A model generated the notes under the pieces. It saw only the letters and a list, made by a program, of their open reading frames with translations. It made no database searches and was not told where the DNA came from. Shown piece by piece: positions 9,857 to 18,040 of a DNA stretch of 24,398 nucleotides. Origin of the DNA: CAZAPV01 sp964487195 (GTDB lineage Bacteria; Patescibacteriota; Patescibacteriia; SG8-24). The stretch's first letter is position 1. Each line of letters begins with the position of its first letter. A program made the translations under genes and the position numbers. The stretch is from contig CAZAPV010000009.1 of the NCBI GenBank assembly GCA_964487195.1, positions 1-24,398 on the forward strand, read 5' to 3'.

Positions 9857-12556
9857 ATGCGAGACCTGCTCCGCCGGATGTTCAGCGACAAGACGAGAGG
9901 GAAACGGGCGTTCATGATCGCCGCGCTCCTGCTCGTCGCCGTCGCGGCGTTCGCGCCCGCGCATCCGGCATACGCCGGGATCGGCGCCGATGCCGGCGAT
10001 TACGTTTTGATCACGTTCGCGACGATCATCCACGCCATCGTCGACTTCGTCGGCCAGCTGTTGCTGATCATCGTCGGCGTGCTCATTTGGGTTGCGCAGT
10101 ACAACGGTTTCGCCACGAACGCCGCCGTGGCGAGCGGCTGGTCGATCACGCGCGACATCGCCAACATGTTCTTCATCGGCGTCCTCCTGATGATGGCGTT
10201 CGCCACGATTCTCGGCGCGGAAAAGTACAGTTACAAAGGACAGCTCACCGGATTCCTGATCATGGCGGTCGTCGTCAATTTCTCGCGCACGATCGCGGCG
10301 TTCCTGATCGACATGTCGCAGGTGGTGATGCTCACGTTCGTGAACGGCTTCAACGAAGCGGCCGGCGGCAACTTCGCCGACGCGTTTCATATTACGCAAC
10401 TGATGCAGCTGCAGCCGGTCGACGACTCCACCGGGCACCAGGCGTGGAGCGTCGTCATCGCGCTGCTGCTCGCGCTCGTGATGGTGACGATCTCGCTCGG
10501 AGTCGTCATCATCATGACCGTCGTGCTCACGGTGCGCATCGTCTATCTCTGGCTGCTCATCGTCATCTCGCCGCTTGCGTTCTTCACGCGCAACGTCCCG
10601 GGCGACGCCGCGTCCGGTTATTACAAAAAATGGTGGAGCATGTTCACGAAGCAGGTGCTCGTCGGGCCGTTCATGGCGTTCTTCCTGTGGCTGTCGCTCG
10701 CCGCGGTCGCGAACAACACGCTGACCTCCGACGGCTTCCCGTCGACCGGGCCCGGAGGCGAAGCGTTGACGACGGTGAACGGCGACGCATCGGCGGAGTT
10801 CAAGCAGACCGAGATCCAATCGTTCATCATCGCGATCTGCCTGCTGCTCGGCGGTCTGCAGATGTCGAAGGAGTTGAGCAGCACCGCGGTCGGCTGGGGG
10901 TCGAGCATCGCGAAGGGCGCCGGCGGACTGGTGAAGAAGGGCGCGAAAAGTTTAGCGAAAGGCGCGACGCGCGTATCGCTCCCCGGCACGCTCGACGAAG
11001 CGACCGGCAGGCGCGCCACGCTCGCGACGCTCGGCACCGCGTACACCGAGAAGTTCAAGGAGAGCCGGCTCGGGAGAGCGGTGGGCGTGAATCCGGAGTA
11101 CAACAAGCAGGTGCAGGAGGAGCGCAACATCGCGGCGCTCCGGATCGCCGGCAAAGACAGGGAAGCGGACGCGAAGCAGCGCGTGCTCACCAAGAAGCGC
11201 GCCAAGGAGCTTACAGACAAGGGGTACTCGACCGCGGACCTTGAAAAGATCCAGTCCGCGTCTGCAACGAGCATGGTCGACAAGCGCGCCGCGCTGCTCG
11301 CCCGCGCGCAGGAAGGAGATCTCTCGCTCAAAGGAAAGGGGAAGGATCTCGCGAAGATCGTCGCGGCGGTCGGCGGCGACAGCCAATTCGAATACCAGCT
11401 CCGCGCCGCGCTCAAATCCGCGGGCGATGAGGACGCGATGCTCGGCGTCGGCGGCATCGATCCTCGCAAGCAGCTCGAAGAGAAGCTCGCGATCGGCACG
11501 ATCGAACAGAAACGGAAAATGTTCGAAGGGATCAACAGGGGCGTGGATCTCGGTCCGGACGGCAAGCCGGCGCAGACGCATGCGGCGGACAAGCTGCTCG
11601 CGCTTAGCGCGCAAGATTTCAATCGGTTCACTGATGCGCTGAAAAACCGGATCAAAGACGCGCTGCTCGTCGCCGCGACCACCGATCCCGACCAAACGAA
11701 ACGGAACGAATTAAACGCGAAATATCAGGAATTGGCTGGCGGCGCGTTCAATGAAGGACGCGCGCAAGAATTGCGTCAGGAGATGGAAGGAAGGCGCGTC
11801 GGCGCGCGCGCGGGACTCGCGGCGAAAGGAGAAGAGAAGCCGCTCCCCGTTGACCTGAAGCTCCAACAAATCATCGGCGATCTCGGGAAATATGGAGGAT
11901 TGGGTGAGGAGGCGCCGCTTCGGAGGATGAACGATGCGCTCGACCGCGTGAAGACGACCGGCGCGATGACCGAAACGGATCGCGACGAGGTCGAAACGAC
12001 GATGGGAGAATTGCGCGGTCTCGCCGCGAGATTGGATGCGACCGGCGCGGAAACCGGCGCCGTCGACGCGGCCGGCAACAGGATGACGAATGCCCAAGTG
12101 TTCGATCAAAGCCAGATGATGAAGGACTTGCAGGGAGCGACCACCGCGCCCGATGCGAAGACGGCGGCGGATCATCTGAAAGCCGCGGCGATCGCGCTCG
12201 AGAACGCGACGCGCATCGGCGGTCTCGATCCGGAAAAGCGCAAAGAGTATTTCCAGACCGTACAGAAGGGCAAGAGCGGCCTGCAGGCGGCGGACGCCGG
12301 TTTCGAGAAGGCGAAAACGGCGGTCGACGAAACCGGAAGGAAGAAGGCGGTTGCCGCGGCGTCCGACAACGCGCTCGGCACGATCAAGGTGTTGCTGAAG
12401 AACGAAGCGGTCGGCGAACCGACGAAGCAGGCGCTCCAAGAGCTCAAGGACGACATCAAGGCGCTTGAAAGTTCGGAACTGTCGACGCAACAGATCGCCG
12501 CAAGAGTCGATGAAATCCGCGTGAAGCTTGCGGACCTCAATAAAAAACTGTCATGA
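9857..12556 (+). CDS. VirB6/TrbL-like polytopic membrane protein with long cytosolic tail
   Basis: The 899-aa product has a signal-like N-terminus (core about 18-35, ending AYAG at 41). Hydrophobic segments follow near 49-80, 101-120, 130-160, 196-243, 266-286 and 316-332. The stretch YLWLLIVISPLAFFTR (230-245) is typical of VirB6/TrbL channel proteins of type IV secretion systems, including those of Gram-positives and CPR bacteria. From about residue 340 to the end the protein is soluble, charged and alpha-helical (Lys/Glu/Ala-rich), an unusually long tail for this family, presumably cytoplasmic. The gene starts 1 bp after the giant gene's stop and overlaps the next gene by 4 bp (ATGA). Role inferred: inner-membrane channel subunit working with VirB4 and PrgI. 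Confidence 0.82.
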   Translation: MRDLLRRMFSDKTRGKRAFMIAALLLVAVAAFAPAHPAYAGIGADAGDYVLITFATIIHAIVDFVGQLLLIIVGVLIWVAQYNGFATNAAVASGWSITRDIANMFFIGVLLMMAFATILGAEKYSYKGQLTGFLIMAVVVNFSRTIAAFLIDMSQVVMLTFVNGFNEAAGGNFADAFHITQLMQLQPVDDSTGHQAWSVVIALLLALVMVTISLGVVIIMTVVLTVRIVYLWLLIVISPLAFFTRNVPGDAASGYYKKWWSMFTKQVLVGPFMAFFLWLSLAAVANNTLTSDGFPSTGPGGEALTTVNGDASAEFKQTEIQSFIIAICLLLGGLQMSKELSSTAVGWGSSIAKGAGGLVKKGAKSLAKGATRVSLPGTLDEATGRRATLATLGTAYTEKFKESRLGRAVGVNPEYNKQVQEERNIAALRIAGKDREADAKQRVLTKKRAKELTDKGYSTADLEKIQSASATSMVDKRAALLARAQEGDLSLKGKGKDLAKIVAAVGGDSQFEYQLRAALKSAGDEDAMLGVGGIDPRKQLEEKLAIGTIEQKRKMFEGINRGVDLGPDGKPAQTHAADKLLALSAQDFNRFTDALKNRIKDALLVAATTDPDQTKRNELNAKYQELAGGAFNEGRAQELRQEMEGRRVGARAGLAAKGEEKPLPVDLKLQQIIGDLGKYGGLGEEAPLRRMNDALDRVKTTGAMTETDRDEVETTMGELRGLAARLDATGAETGAVDAAGNRMTNAQVFDQSQMMKDLQGATTAPDAKTAADHLKAAAIALENATRIGGLDPEKRKEYFQTVQKGKSGLQAADAGFEKAKTAVDETGRKKAVAAASDNALGTIKVLLKNEAVGEPTKQALQELKDDIKALESSELSTQQIAARVDEIRVKLADLNKKLS

Positions 12557-14367
12557 TCGACCAGAAATTTTTCACGCTCCCGGACGAACCGTGGATCGAC
12601 CCCGATCTGTCGGTTTTTCTCGCATCGGAAACGACGCGCAAGGCGATCGAGGCGCTCGCGGCGGCGCGCGGACTCGACGACGCGGACCAGCGGAAATTCG
12701 CCGCCGCGATCAGAGACGTCTGCATCGGGAAAATACCGAGCGACGAGGTCGCCGAACGGCTGTCCGCCGATCTCGGGATCGATTTCGAAACCGCGCTCGC
12801 GATGCAGGCCGATCTGGTCGGCGACGTCCTTTTCCCCGTCCGGAGCGCGCTCGCCGAACAGAACGAAGTCTATCGCGATCTCCATCCCGAGGAATTTTTG
12901 CCGAAGCCGCCGCAGGGGGACGAGTATGAGGCGCTCGCGAGAAATATCCTCGGAAAAAGCGGCGTCGCGCCCGCCGATCCCGCGCTGCGTCACCGGTTGG
13001 CGTCGTTTATCGTCGCGCGGCTGAAGGATGTGCGCGATGATCTCGAAACCGGCCAACTGCTCCAGCGGCCGGTAAAAACCGGCGGCGTCGGTTTGACTGC
13101 GGAGCAGAGCGAAAAATTGCTCGCGCTCATCAAAGGATCATCGCCGGATTTGCAGACGAAACGCGACGAACTGAAGAAACAGGAAGCGGCGTATGTCGAA
13201 AAGCAAAAAGCCGCGCTCGCGGTGAAAGAGAAACGGAAAAAACAATTCTTGACGAGAGAAGATCTCGCGGTCGGGATCGAGACCATCGCGCAAGAGGCCA
13301 TCAAGCCGCGCGCCGCCGCGCCGACGAAAATTTCGAAGGAGGAGGCCTTGTCCGCGCCGACGCCGCTCGGGCGCGTCGTGGACGAAACGGTCGCGGCGAG
13401 CGGACTCGCGCTCGCGGACGACATGCAGCGGCGTTTCCGCACGCTCGTCGAATTGTACATGCGCGATCTGCGTGATGCGCTGGAGACGAAATCCAAACTG
13501 ACCGCCCCGGTCGGGAGCGGCGGGATGGGGTTGAACGATACGGACGCGGAACGAGTGATGGGGTTGTTGAAAACGAACGTCGAATGGTTCCGGGCGGGCG
13601 GTCGCGAGCGGGTCGAGAAAGAGAAGACGCAGTACGTTGCCGGGCTCGCCGAGCGGCAGCGCAACGACGCCGCGCGCGAAGAGCAGCAGGAGCGCGCGAA
13701 TCTCGACGCGTTGTACGCCGACATCGTCGGGAAGAGTCGGAAGATGATCCCGCCCCCGCCGCCAGTGGTGAGCCATGTCGAACCATCCGTGCCGAAAATG
13801 ATTCCGGTCGTTTCTGCGCCGTCGAAGCCGGCGCCGCCCGTCCGCGTGACGCCGGTGTCGCCGTCAGCGCCCCTCCGTCGCGAACCGCCCGTGGTGAGCC
13901 GCGTCGAACCACCGCCGAACCTTCCGATCGCGCCCCCTGTGGTGAGCCGCCCCGAACCGCCCGCGCCGCGTCCGACGCCGCCCGCGATCCGTCCGACGGG
14001 ACCGAAACCGATGGTCGCGGACGTCACGCACACCGCGTCCACATTGGTCGGCCCGGTCGAAGAGCTGCGCGCGCTCACGGTGCAGGATTTCCGCCGCCTC
14101 TCGAAGGATCCGAAAGAAGCGACGCTCAAAATCAAAGACAAGTTCGATCTGCTCGAAGAACAGTCGTTCGAAATGAAGGCGCGCGGAATCAAGGCGTGGC
14201 AGGATTCCGAAACGAACAAGCGCTATCTCGACATCCTCCGCCGCAGTCTCGAAGGCAAAACGGTCGCCGACGTCATCGCCGAGATGGAGGCGAAAGGGGA
14301 GTCGTCGCTCACCAAACCGGAGTTCGACGCGGTGATGGAGCTCAACCGAAAGCTCCGTTTCGGCTAG
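12553..14367 (+). CDS. Soluble protein with duplicated helical domain and proline-rich linker, unknown function
   Basis: The 604-aa product has no signal peptide or membrane segment, so it is probably cytoplasmic. An internal duplication is clear: residues about 148-193 (VARLKDVRDDLET…GGVGLTAEQSEKLLALI) match about 294-340 (ELYMRDLRDALET…GGMGLNDTDAERVMGLL). Residues about 399-486 form a Pro/Val-rich linker with repeated VVSRVEPP-like units. The C-terminal 110 residues (VEELRALTVQDFRRLSKDP … MELNRKLRFG) look like a compact helical domain. The start codon overlaps the VirB6-like stop (ATGA), implying translational coupling. I do not recognise a named family. Its position between the VirB6-like and PrgI genes suggests a cytosolic accessory of the machine, perhaps contacting the VirB6-like tail; that is speculation. 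Confidence 0.8.
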   Translation: MIDQKFFTLPDEPWIDPDLSVFLASETTRKAIEALAAARGLDDADQRKFAAAIRDVCIGKIPSDEVAERLSADLGIDFETALAMQADLVGDVLFPVRSALAEQNEVYRDLHPEEFLPKPPQGDEYEALARNILGKSGVAPADPALRHRLASFIVARLKDVRDDLETGQLLQRPVKTGGVGLTAEQSEKLLALIKGSSPDLQTKRDELKKQEAAYVEKQKAALAVKEKRKKQFLTREDLAVGIETIAQEAIKPRAAAPTKISKEEALSAPTPLGRVVDETVAASGLALADDMQRRFRTLVELYMRDLRDALETKSKLTAPVGSGGMGLNDTDAERVMGLLKTNVEWFRAGGRERVEKEKTQYVAGLAERQRNDAAREEQQERANLDALYADIVGKSRKMIPPPPPVVSHVEPSVPKMIPVVSAPSKPAPPVRVTPVSPSAPLRREPPVVSRVEPPPNLPIAPPVVSRPEPPAPRPTPPAIRPTGPKPMVADVTHTASTLVGPVEELRALTVQDFRRLSKDPKEATLKIKDKFDLLEEQSFEMKARGIKAWQDSETNKRYLDILRRSLEGKTVADVIAEMEAKGESSLTKPEFDAVMELNRKLRFG

Positions 14368-14377
14368 CCCGACCGCG

Positions 14378-14386
14378 TGGTATACT
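14378..14386 (+). promoter_or_regulatory. Extended -10 promoter element just upstream of the PrgI gene
   Basis: TGGTATACT matches the extended -10 pattern TGnTATAAT (5 of 6 in the hexamer). No good -35 is present. Transcription would begin near 14393, at or within two bases of the ATG at 14395, so a leaderless mRNA is predicted. The same nine bases precede the gene at 20066. Confidence 0.5.
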
Positions 14387-14394
14387 TGAAAGCG

Positions 14395-14820
14395 ATGAAA
14401 TACGTCGTCCCCCAATTCATCGACGTGGAAGACAAGATCATCGGGCCGATCACGACGCGCCAGTTCCTGATCATGCTCGTGACGTCGCTGCTCGTTTTCG
14501 TCTGTTATAAACTGTTCGATTTCACGGCGTTTTTGGCGACGGGGATCCCGACGTTCATCATCGGCGCGGTGCTCGCGTTCGGGCGCATTAACGGCCAGCC
14601 GTTCCATTACTTCCTGCTGAATCTGATGCAGACCGCCCGTCGTCCGCGGCTGCGTCTGTGGAACAAGGCGCTCACGGATCCGGAACTGCTGGAATTCGTC
14701 CGCGTCGCGCCGCCCGCGCCGCCGAAGCCGCACATCAAAAAAGAACCGATCGCAGCGACCAAACTCACCGAGCTGTCCCTCATCGTGAACACCGGCGGCG
14801 TGTACAATCCCGAAGCATGA
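14395..14820 (+). CDS. PrgI family membrane protein
   Basis: The 141-aa product begins MKYVVPQFIDVEDKIIGPIT, the N-terminal signature I associate with PrgI-family proteins of conjugation-type systems (known from plasmid pCF10 and widespread in CPR genomes next to VirB4). Two membrane segments lie at about 25-41 and 45-63, followed by a basic stretch (RRPRLRLWNK) and a short tail. ATG 14395 is chosen because the family motif begins there; a GTG 18 bp upstream would add MVYLKA and would run through the predicted -10 element. The gene ends 1 bp before the TraC-like gene. Family role: small inner-membrane partner of the VirB4/VirB6 complex. Confidence 0.85.
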   Translation: MKYVVPQFIDVEDKIIGPITTRQFLIMLVTSLLVFVCYKLFDFTAFLATGIPTFIIGAVLAFGRINGQPFHYFLLNLMQTARRPRLRLWNKALTDPELLEFVRVAPPAPPKPHIKKEPIAATKLTELSLIVNTGGVYNPEA

Positions 14821-14821
14821 T

Positions 14822-15532
14822 ATGGCCGAGCAGGAAATGCAATCGAAAAAACTCGCGGGCGGCAAGCCGGGGCCGGCGACGCAGCGCTACCTCGATATCG
14901 CCGAAGTCAAAGACGACGTCGTCGTCATGAAAGACGGCACGCTTCGTTCGGTGCTCATTGTCGCGAGCATCAACTTCGCGCTGAAGTCCGAAGACGAACA
15001 GAACGCGATCATCGCGGCGTACGTGCAGTTCCTGAACTCGCTCGAGTTCCCGCTGCAGATCGTGATTCAGTCGCGCAAACTGAACATCGACAACTATCTC
15101 GGCCGGCTCAAAGACGCGGAAAAGAATCAGTCCAATGAATTGCTGCGCGTGCAGATCGCCGACTATCGCAACTTCGTGCAGGAGCTCGTCACGCTCGGCC
15201 AGATCATGCAGAAGCAGTTCTTCATCGTCGTGCCGTACAATCCGCTCTCCGACAAGGCAAAAGGATTTTTCAGCCGGCTGAACGAGACGTTCATCCCGGC
15301 GATGTCCGTGAAGCTCGCCGAAGAGCGTTTCCGGAAACGCCGCGCGGATCTGCAGACGCGCGTTGATCACATCATCGGCTCGCTCAGCAGCATGGGGCTC
15401 AAGGCGGCGCAGCTCGACACGCAGAGTCTGATCGAATTGTACTACCGCGTGTACAATCCGGAGATTTATGACAGCGAAAAAATGACCGACGCGTCGAAGC
15501 TTCGCGTGTCGGAAGAGATCACATCCGTTTGA
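14822..15532 (+). CDS. TraC-like protein, probable separate N-terminal partner of VirB4
   Basis: This 236-aa soluble protein contains RYLDIAEVKDDVVVMKDGTLRSVLIVASINFAL and later QKQFFIVVPYNP and LIELYYRVYNPE, a pattern I recognise from TraC-like proteins found next to VirB4 in CPR and Gram-positive conjugation clusters. No Walker motif is present. It resembles the N-terminal non-ATPase portion of VirB4/TraC ATPases, and the VirB4 gene begins 6 bp downstream. The likely role is to bridge the ATPase to the membrane complex. The start ATG lies 1 bp after the PrgI stop with no strong ribosome binding site, so coupled translation is probable. Confidence 0.75.
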   Translation: MAEQEMQSKKLAGGKPGPATQRYLDIAEVKDDVVVMKDGTLRSVLIVASINFALKSEDEQNAIIAAYVQFLNSLEFPLQIVIQSRKLNIDNYLGRLKDAEKNQSNELLRVQIADYRNFVQELVTLGQIMQKQFFIVVPYNPLSDKAKGFFSRLNETFIPAMSVKLAEERFRKRRADLQTRVDHIIGSLSSMGLKAAQLDTQSLIELYYRVYNPEIYDSEKMTDASKLRVSEEITSV

Positions 15533-15538
15533 TTCCGT

Positions 15539-17434
15539 ATGGCGTTCACTCCAGGACAATTCGGGCCGGCGGAACCGACGCTCGCGCCGCCGCGCGCGCC
15601 TGCGAAAGGAAAGCGCGCCGAAGAGGCGGTGAAGATCGCCAAGGAGCGCGAGCTGCTTGAAGAAGAACGCGTCTATCGGCGCGGCGTGATTTCGATACGC
15701 GATCTCGTCTCGCCGGCCGGGATGAAGATCGAGTCGACCTACTTGGTGCTCAACGAGACGCACGTGCGCACCATCTTCGTCATTACGTATCCGCGCTACA
15801 TCTCCCTCGGCTGGTTCGCGCCGATCATCAACCTCAACCAGCCGCTCGATATCGCGATGTTCTTCTATCCGGTGAAGCCGGAAGTGATTTTGAAGCAGCT
15901 CAAAAAGAAAGTCGGCGTGCTCGAAGCGCAGATTTTGGACGACGCGGACAAAGGCGCGCCGCGCGACCCGCTCCGCGAAACCGCGCTTCGCGACATCGAA
16001 GGGCTGCGCGATTCGCTCACGCAAGGCACCGAGCATTTCTTCCAGTTCGCGCTGTACGTCACGATCTACGCCGCGGACAAGAAGGAGCTGGACCGGAAAA
16101 CCGAAGACATCGAGTCGCTGTTCGGCGGCAAACTGATCTACACCAAGCGGGTCTTCTACCAGGCGGAGCAGGGGTTCAATTCCACGGTGCCCGCGGGCAA
16201 CGACGAACTGATGATCACGTTCAACATGAACTCGTCGCCGGTGGCGTCGTCGTTCCCGTTCATCTCCGCCGACCTCACCTCGGACAACGGCATCCTGTTC
16301 GGCGTCAACCGCCACAACAACAGCCTGATCCTGTTCGACCGGTTCTCGATGCAGAACGCGAACTACGTGGTGTTCGCGACCTCCGGCGCCGGCAAAAGCT
16401 ACACCGTCAAATTGGAGATCCTCCGCTCGCTGATGCTCGGCACCGAGGTGATCGTGATCGACCCGGAAATGGAATACAAGCATCTCTCCGAAGCGGTCGG
16501 CGGCACGTACATCAACATTTCGCTTTCGTCCGACGCGAAGATCAACCCGTTCGATCTTCCGCGCGCGGTCGGCGAACAGGTGACGACCGAAGACATCATC
16601 CGGAGCGCGGTGATCACGGTGAAGGGGCTGCTCCGCATCATGCTCGGCACGGTGACGCCGCAGGAGGATTCGATCCTCGACCGCGCGCTGCTCGAAACGT
16701 ACGCGAAAAAAGACATCACGCCCGACGTCGACCTTTCGAAGGTCGAGGCGCCGATCATGCAGGATTTCATCGAGGTGCTGCAGGGGATGGAAGGGACCGC
16801 GGACCTCGTCGTCAAACTCAAAAAGTACACCGAAGGGACGTTCGCAGGCCTCTTCAATTCGCCGACGACCGTCGCGATGAAGAACATCCTCGTCGTGTTC
16901 TCGGTGCGCGACCTGGAGGACGAACTGCGCCCGCTCGCGATCTACGCGATCATCAACTACATTTGGAATATCGTCCGTTCCGAACGGAAACGCCGCATCC
17001 TGGTGATCGACGAAGCGTGGTGGCTGATGCAGCACGAGGATTCGGCGAAGTTCATCTTCGCGCTCGTGAAGCGGTGCCGGAAATACTTCCTCGGCGTCAC
17101 GACGATCAGCCAGGACGTCAACGACTTCCTCGGCAACGCCTACGGCCAGGCGATCGTCACGAACTCCGCGCTGCAGCTCCTGCTCAAGCAGTCGCCGGCG
17201 TCGATCAACACCGTGCAAAAGACTTTTTTACTGACCGAGGAAGAGAAAAATCTTCTGATCGAATGCGCGGTCGGGGAGGGGATATTCTTCGCCGGCAACA
17301 AGCACGCCGCGATCCAGGTGGTGGCGTCGTACGCCGAAGATCAGATCGTCACCACCAATCCGCAGCAGCTTTTGGAGATCGAGGCAGCGAAGAAAGAGTA
17401 CGAGGCGTCGCTCGGCGCGCCGAAGATCGGATAA
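15539..17434 (+). CDS. virB4: VirB4-family type IV secretion ATPase
   Basis: The 631-aa protein has a clear P-loop, ATSGAGKS (about 280-287), and a Walker B motif ILVIDEAWWLM with Asp/Glu at about 491-492, followed by TISQDVNDFLGNAYGQAIVTNS, typical of the VirB4/TraC/TrbE motor family. The N-terminal domain (about 40-230) includes the membrane-complex-contacting region (RTIFVITYPRYISLGW). Length is close to, or a little short of, usual VirB4 proteins, consistent with part of the N-terminus being supplied by the separate TraC-like gene upstream. VirB4 hydrolyses ATP at the cytoplasmic face to drive assembly or transport. All key nucleotide-binding residues are intact, so it should be active. 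Confidence 0.93.
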   Translation: MAFTPGQFGPAEPTLAPPRAPAKGKRAEEAVKIAKERELLEEERVYRRGVISIRDLVSPAGMKIESTYLVLNETHVRTIFVITYPRYISLGWFAPIINLNQPLDIAMFFYPVKPEVILKQLKKKVGVLEAQILDDADKGAPRDPLRETALRDIEGLRDSLTQGTEHFFQFALYVTIYAADKKELDRKTEDIESLFGGKLIYTKRVFYQAEQGFNSTVPAGNDELMITFNMNSSPVASSFPFISADLTSDNGILFGVNRHNNSLILFDRFSMQNANYVVFATSGAGKSYTVKLEILRSLMLGTEVIVIDPEMEYKHLSEAVGGTYINISLSSDAKINPFDLPRAVGEQVTTEDIIRSAVITVKGLLRIMLGTVTPQEDSILDRALLETYAKKDITPDVDLSKVEAPIMQDFIEVLQGMEGTADLVVKLKKYTEGTFAGLFNSPTTVAMKNILVVFSVRDLEDELRPLAIYAIINYIWNIVRSERKRRILVIDEAWWLMQHEDSAKFIFALVKRCRKYFLGVTTISQDVNDFLGNAYGQAIVTNSALQLLLKQSPASINTVQKTFLLTEEEKNLLIECAVGEGIFFAGNKHAAIQVVASYAEDQIVTTNPQQLLEIEAAKKEYEASLGAPKIG

Positions 17435-17437
17435 GAT

Positions 17438-18040
17438 ATGTCACGCAGAAACAAAATCATCGTCGCCGGCATCATCCTGATCCTCCTGATCCTCGCGCTG
17501 TTGTTCCTGCTGTTGCGGCGGCAGTCGACGACGACGGCACAACAGAACGCCAACCTCGGCACGAACGTGCCGATCGGGGAATTGCCGAACGCGCCGGGCG
17601 GGACGAACAGTGCGGTGAACGCGCCGGCGACGAATGCGCCCGCGCCGCAAGCGGATACGCGTACCGCGCTCAAACGGCTCGCCGCGGCGTTCGCCGAGCG
17701 GTTCGGCAGCTATTCGAATGCCAGCAATTTTGACAATATCCTCGATCTTAAGGTATTCATGACCGACGCGATGGCGAAATGGGCCGACCAGTACGTCGCG
17801 GCCCAAAGCGCGCAGAAACAGTCGGGCCAATATTCGGGGATCACGACGCGCGCGATCAGCGAAACGATCGTCGCGTTCGACGAAACGGCCGGTACGGCGA
17901 CGGTCGTCGTAAAAACCCAGCGGCAGCAGTTTTCCGGCTCCTCGCTCTCCGGCACCGTGATCTATCAGGACCTCACGCTGACGTTCGTAAAAGACGGCGA
18001 CATATGGAAAGTCGATTCGGCGACGTGGGCAAAGCAATGA
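17438..18040 (+). CDS. Single-pass membrane protein, possibly VirB8-like
   Basis: The 200-aa product has a short basic N-terminus (MSRRNK), one membrane helix (about 7-26), a low-complexity Thr/Asn/Ala/Pro linker (about 30-70) and a compact C-terminal domain (about 71-200) with ALKRLAAAFAERFGSYSN, a middle Trp (AKWADQYV) and the final strands VIYQDLTLTFVKDGDIWKVDSATW. Topology and the 'strand, strand, DGxWKVD' ending are like NTF2-fold proteins such as VirB8/TcpC, the periplasmic scaffold of type IV secretion systems. The assignment rests on topology, fold pattern and position 3 bp after virB4, not on a recognised motif. The stop overlaps the comF start (ATGA). Confidence 0.6.
   Translation: MSRRNKIIVAGIILILLILALLFLLLRRQSTTTAQQNANLGTNVPIGELPNAPGGTNSAVNAPATNAPAPQADTRTALKRLAAAFAERFGSYSNASNFDNILDLKVFMTDAMAKWADQYVAAQSAQKQSGQYSGITTRAISETIVAFDETAGTATVVVKTQRQQFSGSSLSGTVIYQDLTLTFVKDGDIWKVDSATWAKQ

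Noticed and set aside
14780..17218. Long open frame (812 aa) on the minus strand opposite the TraC-like and VirB4 genes
   Set aside because: Arg/Asp/Glu/Val-rich antisense shadow of GC-rich coding DNA; the + strand carries clear VirB4 motifs.
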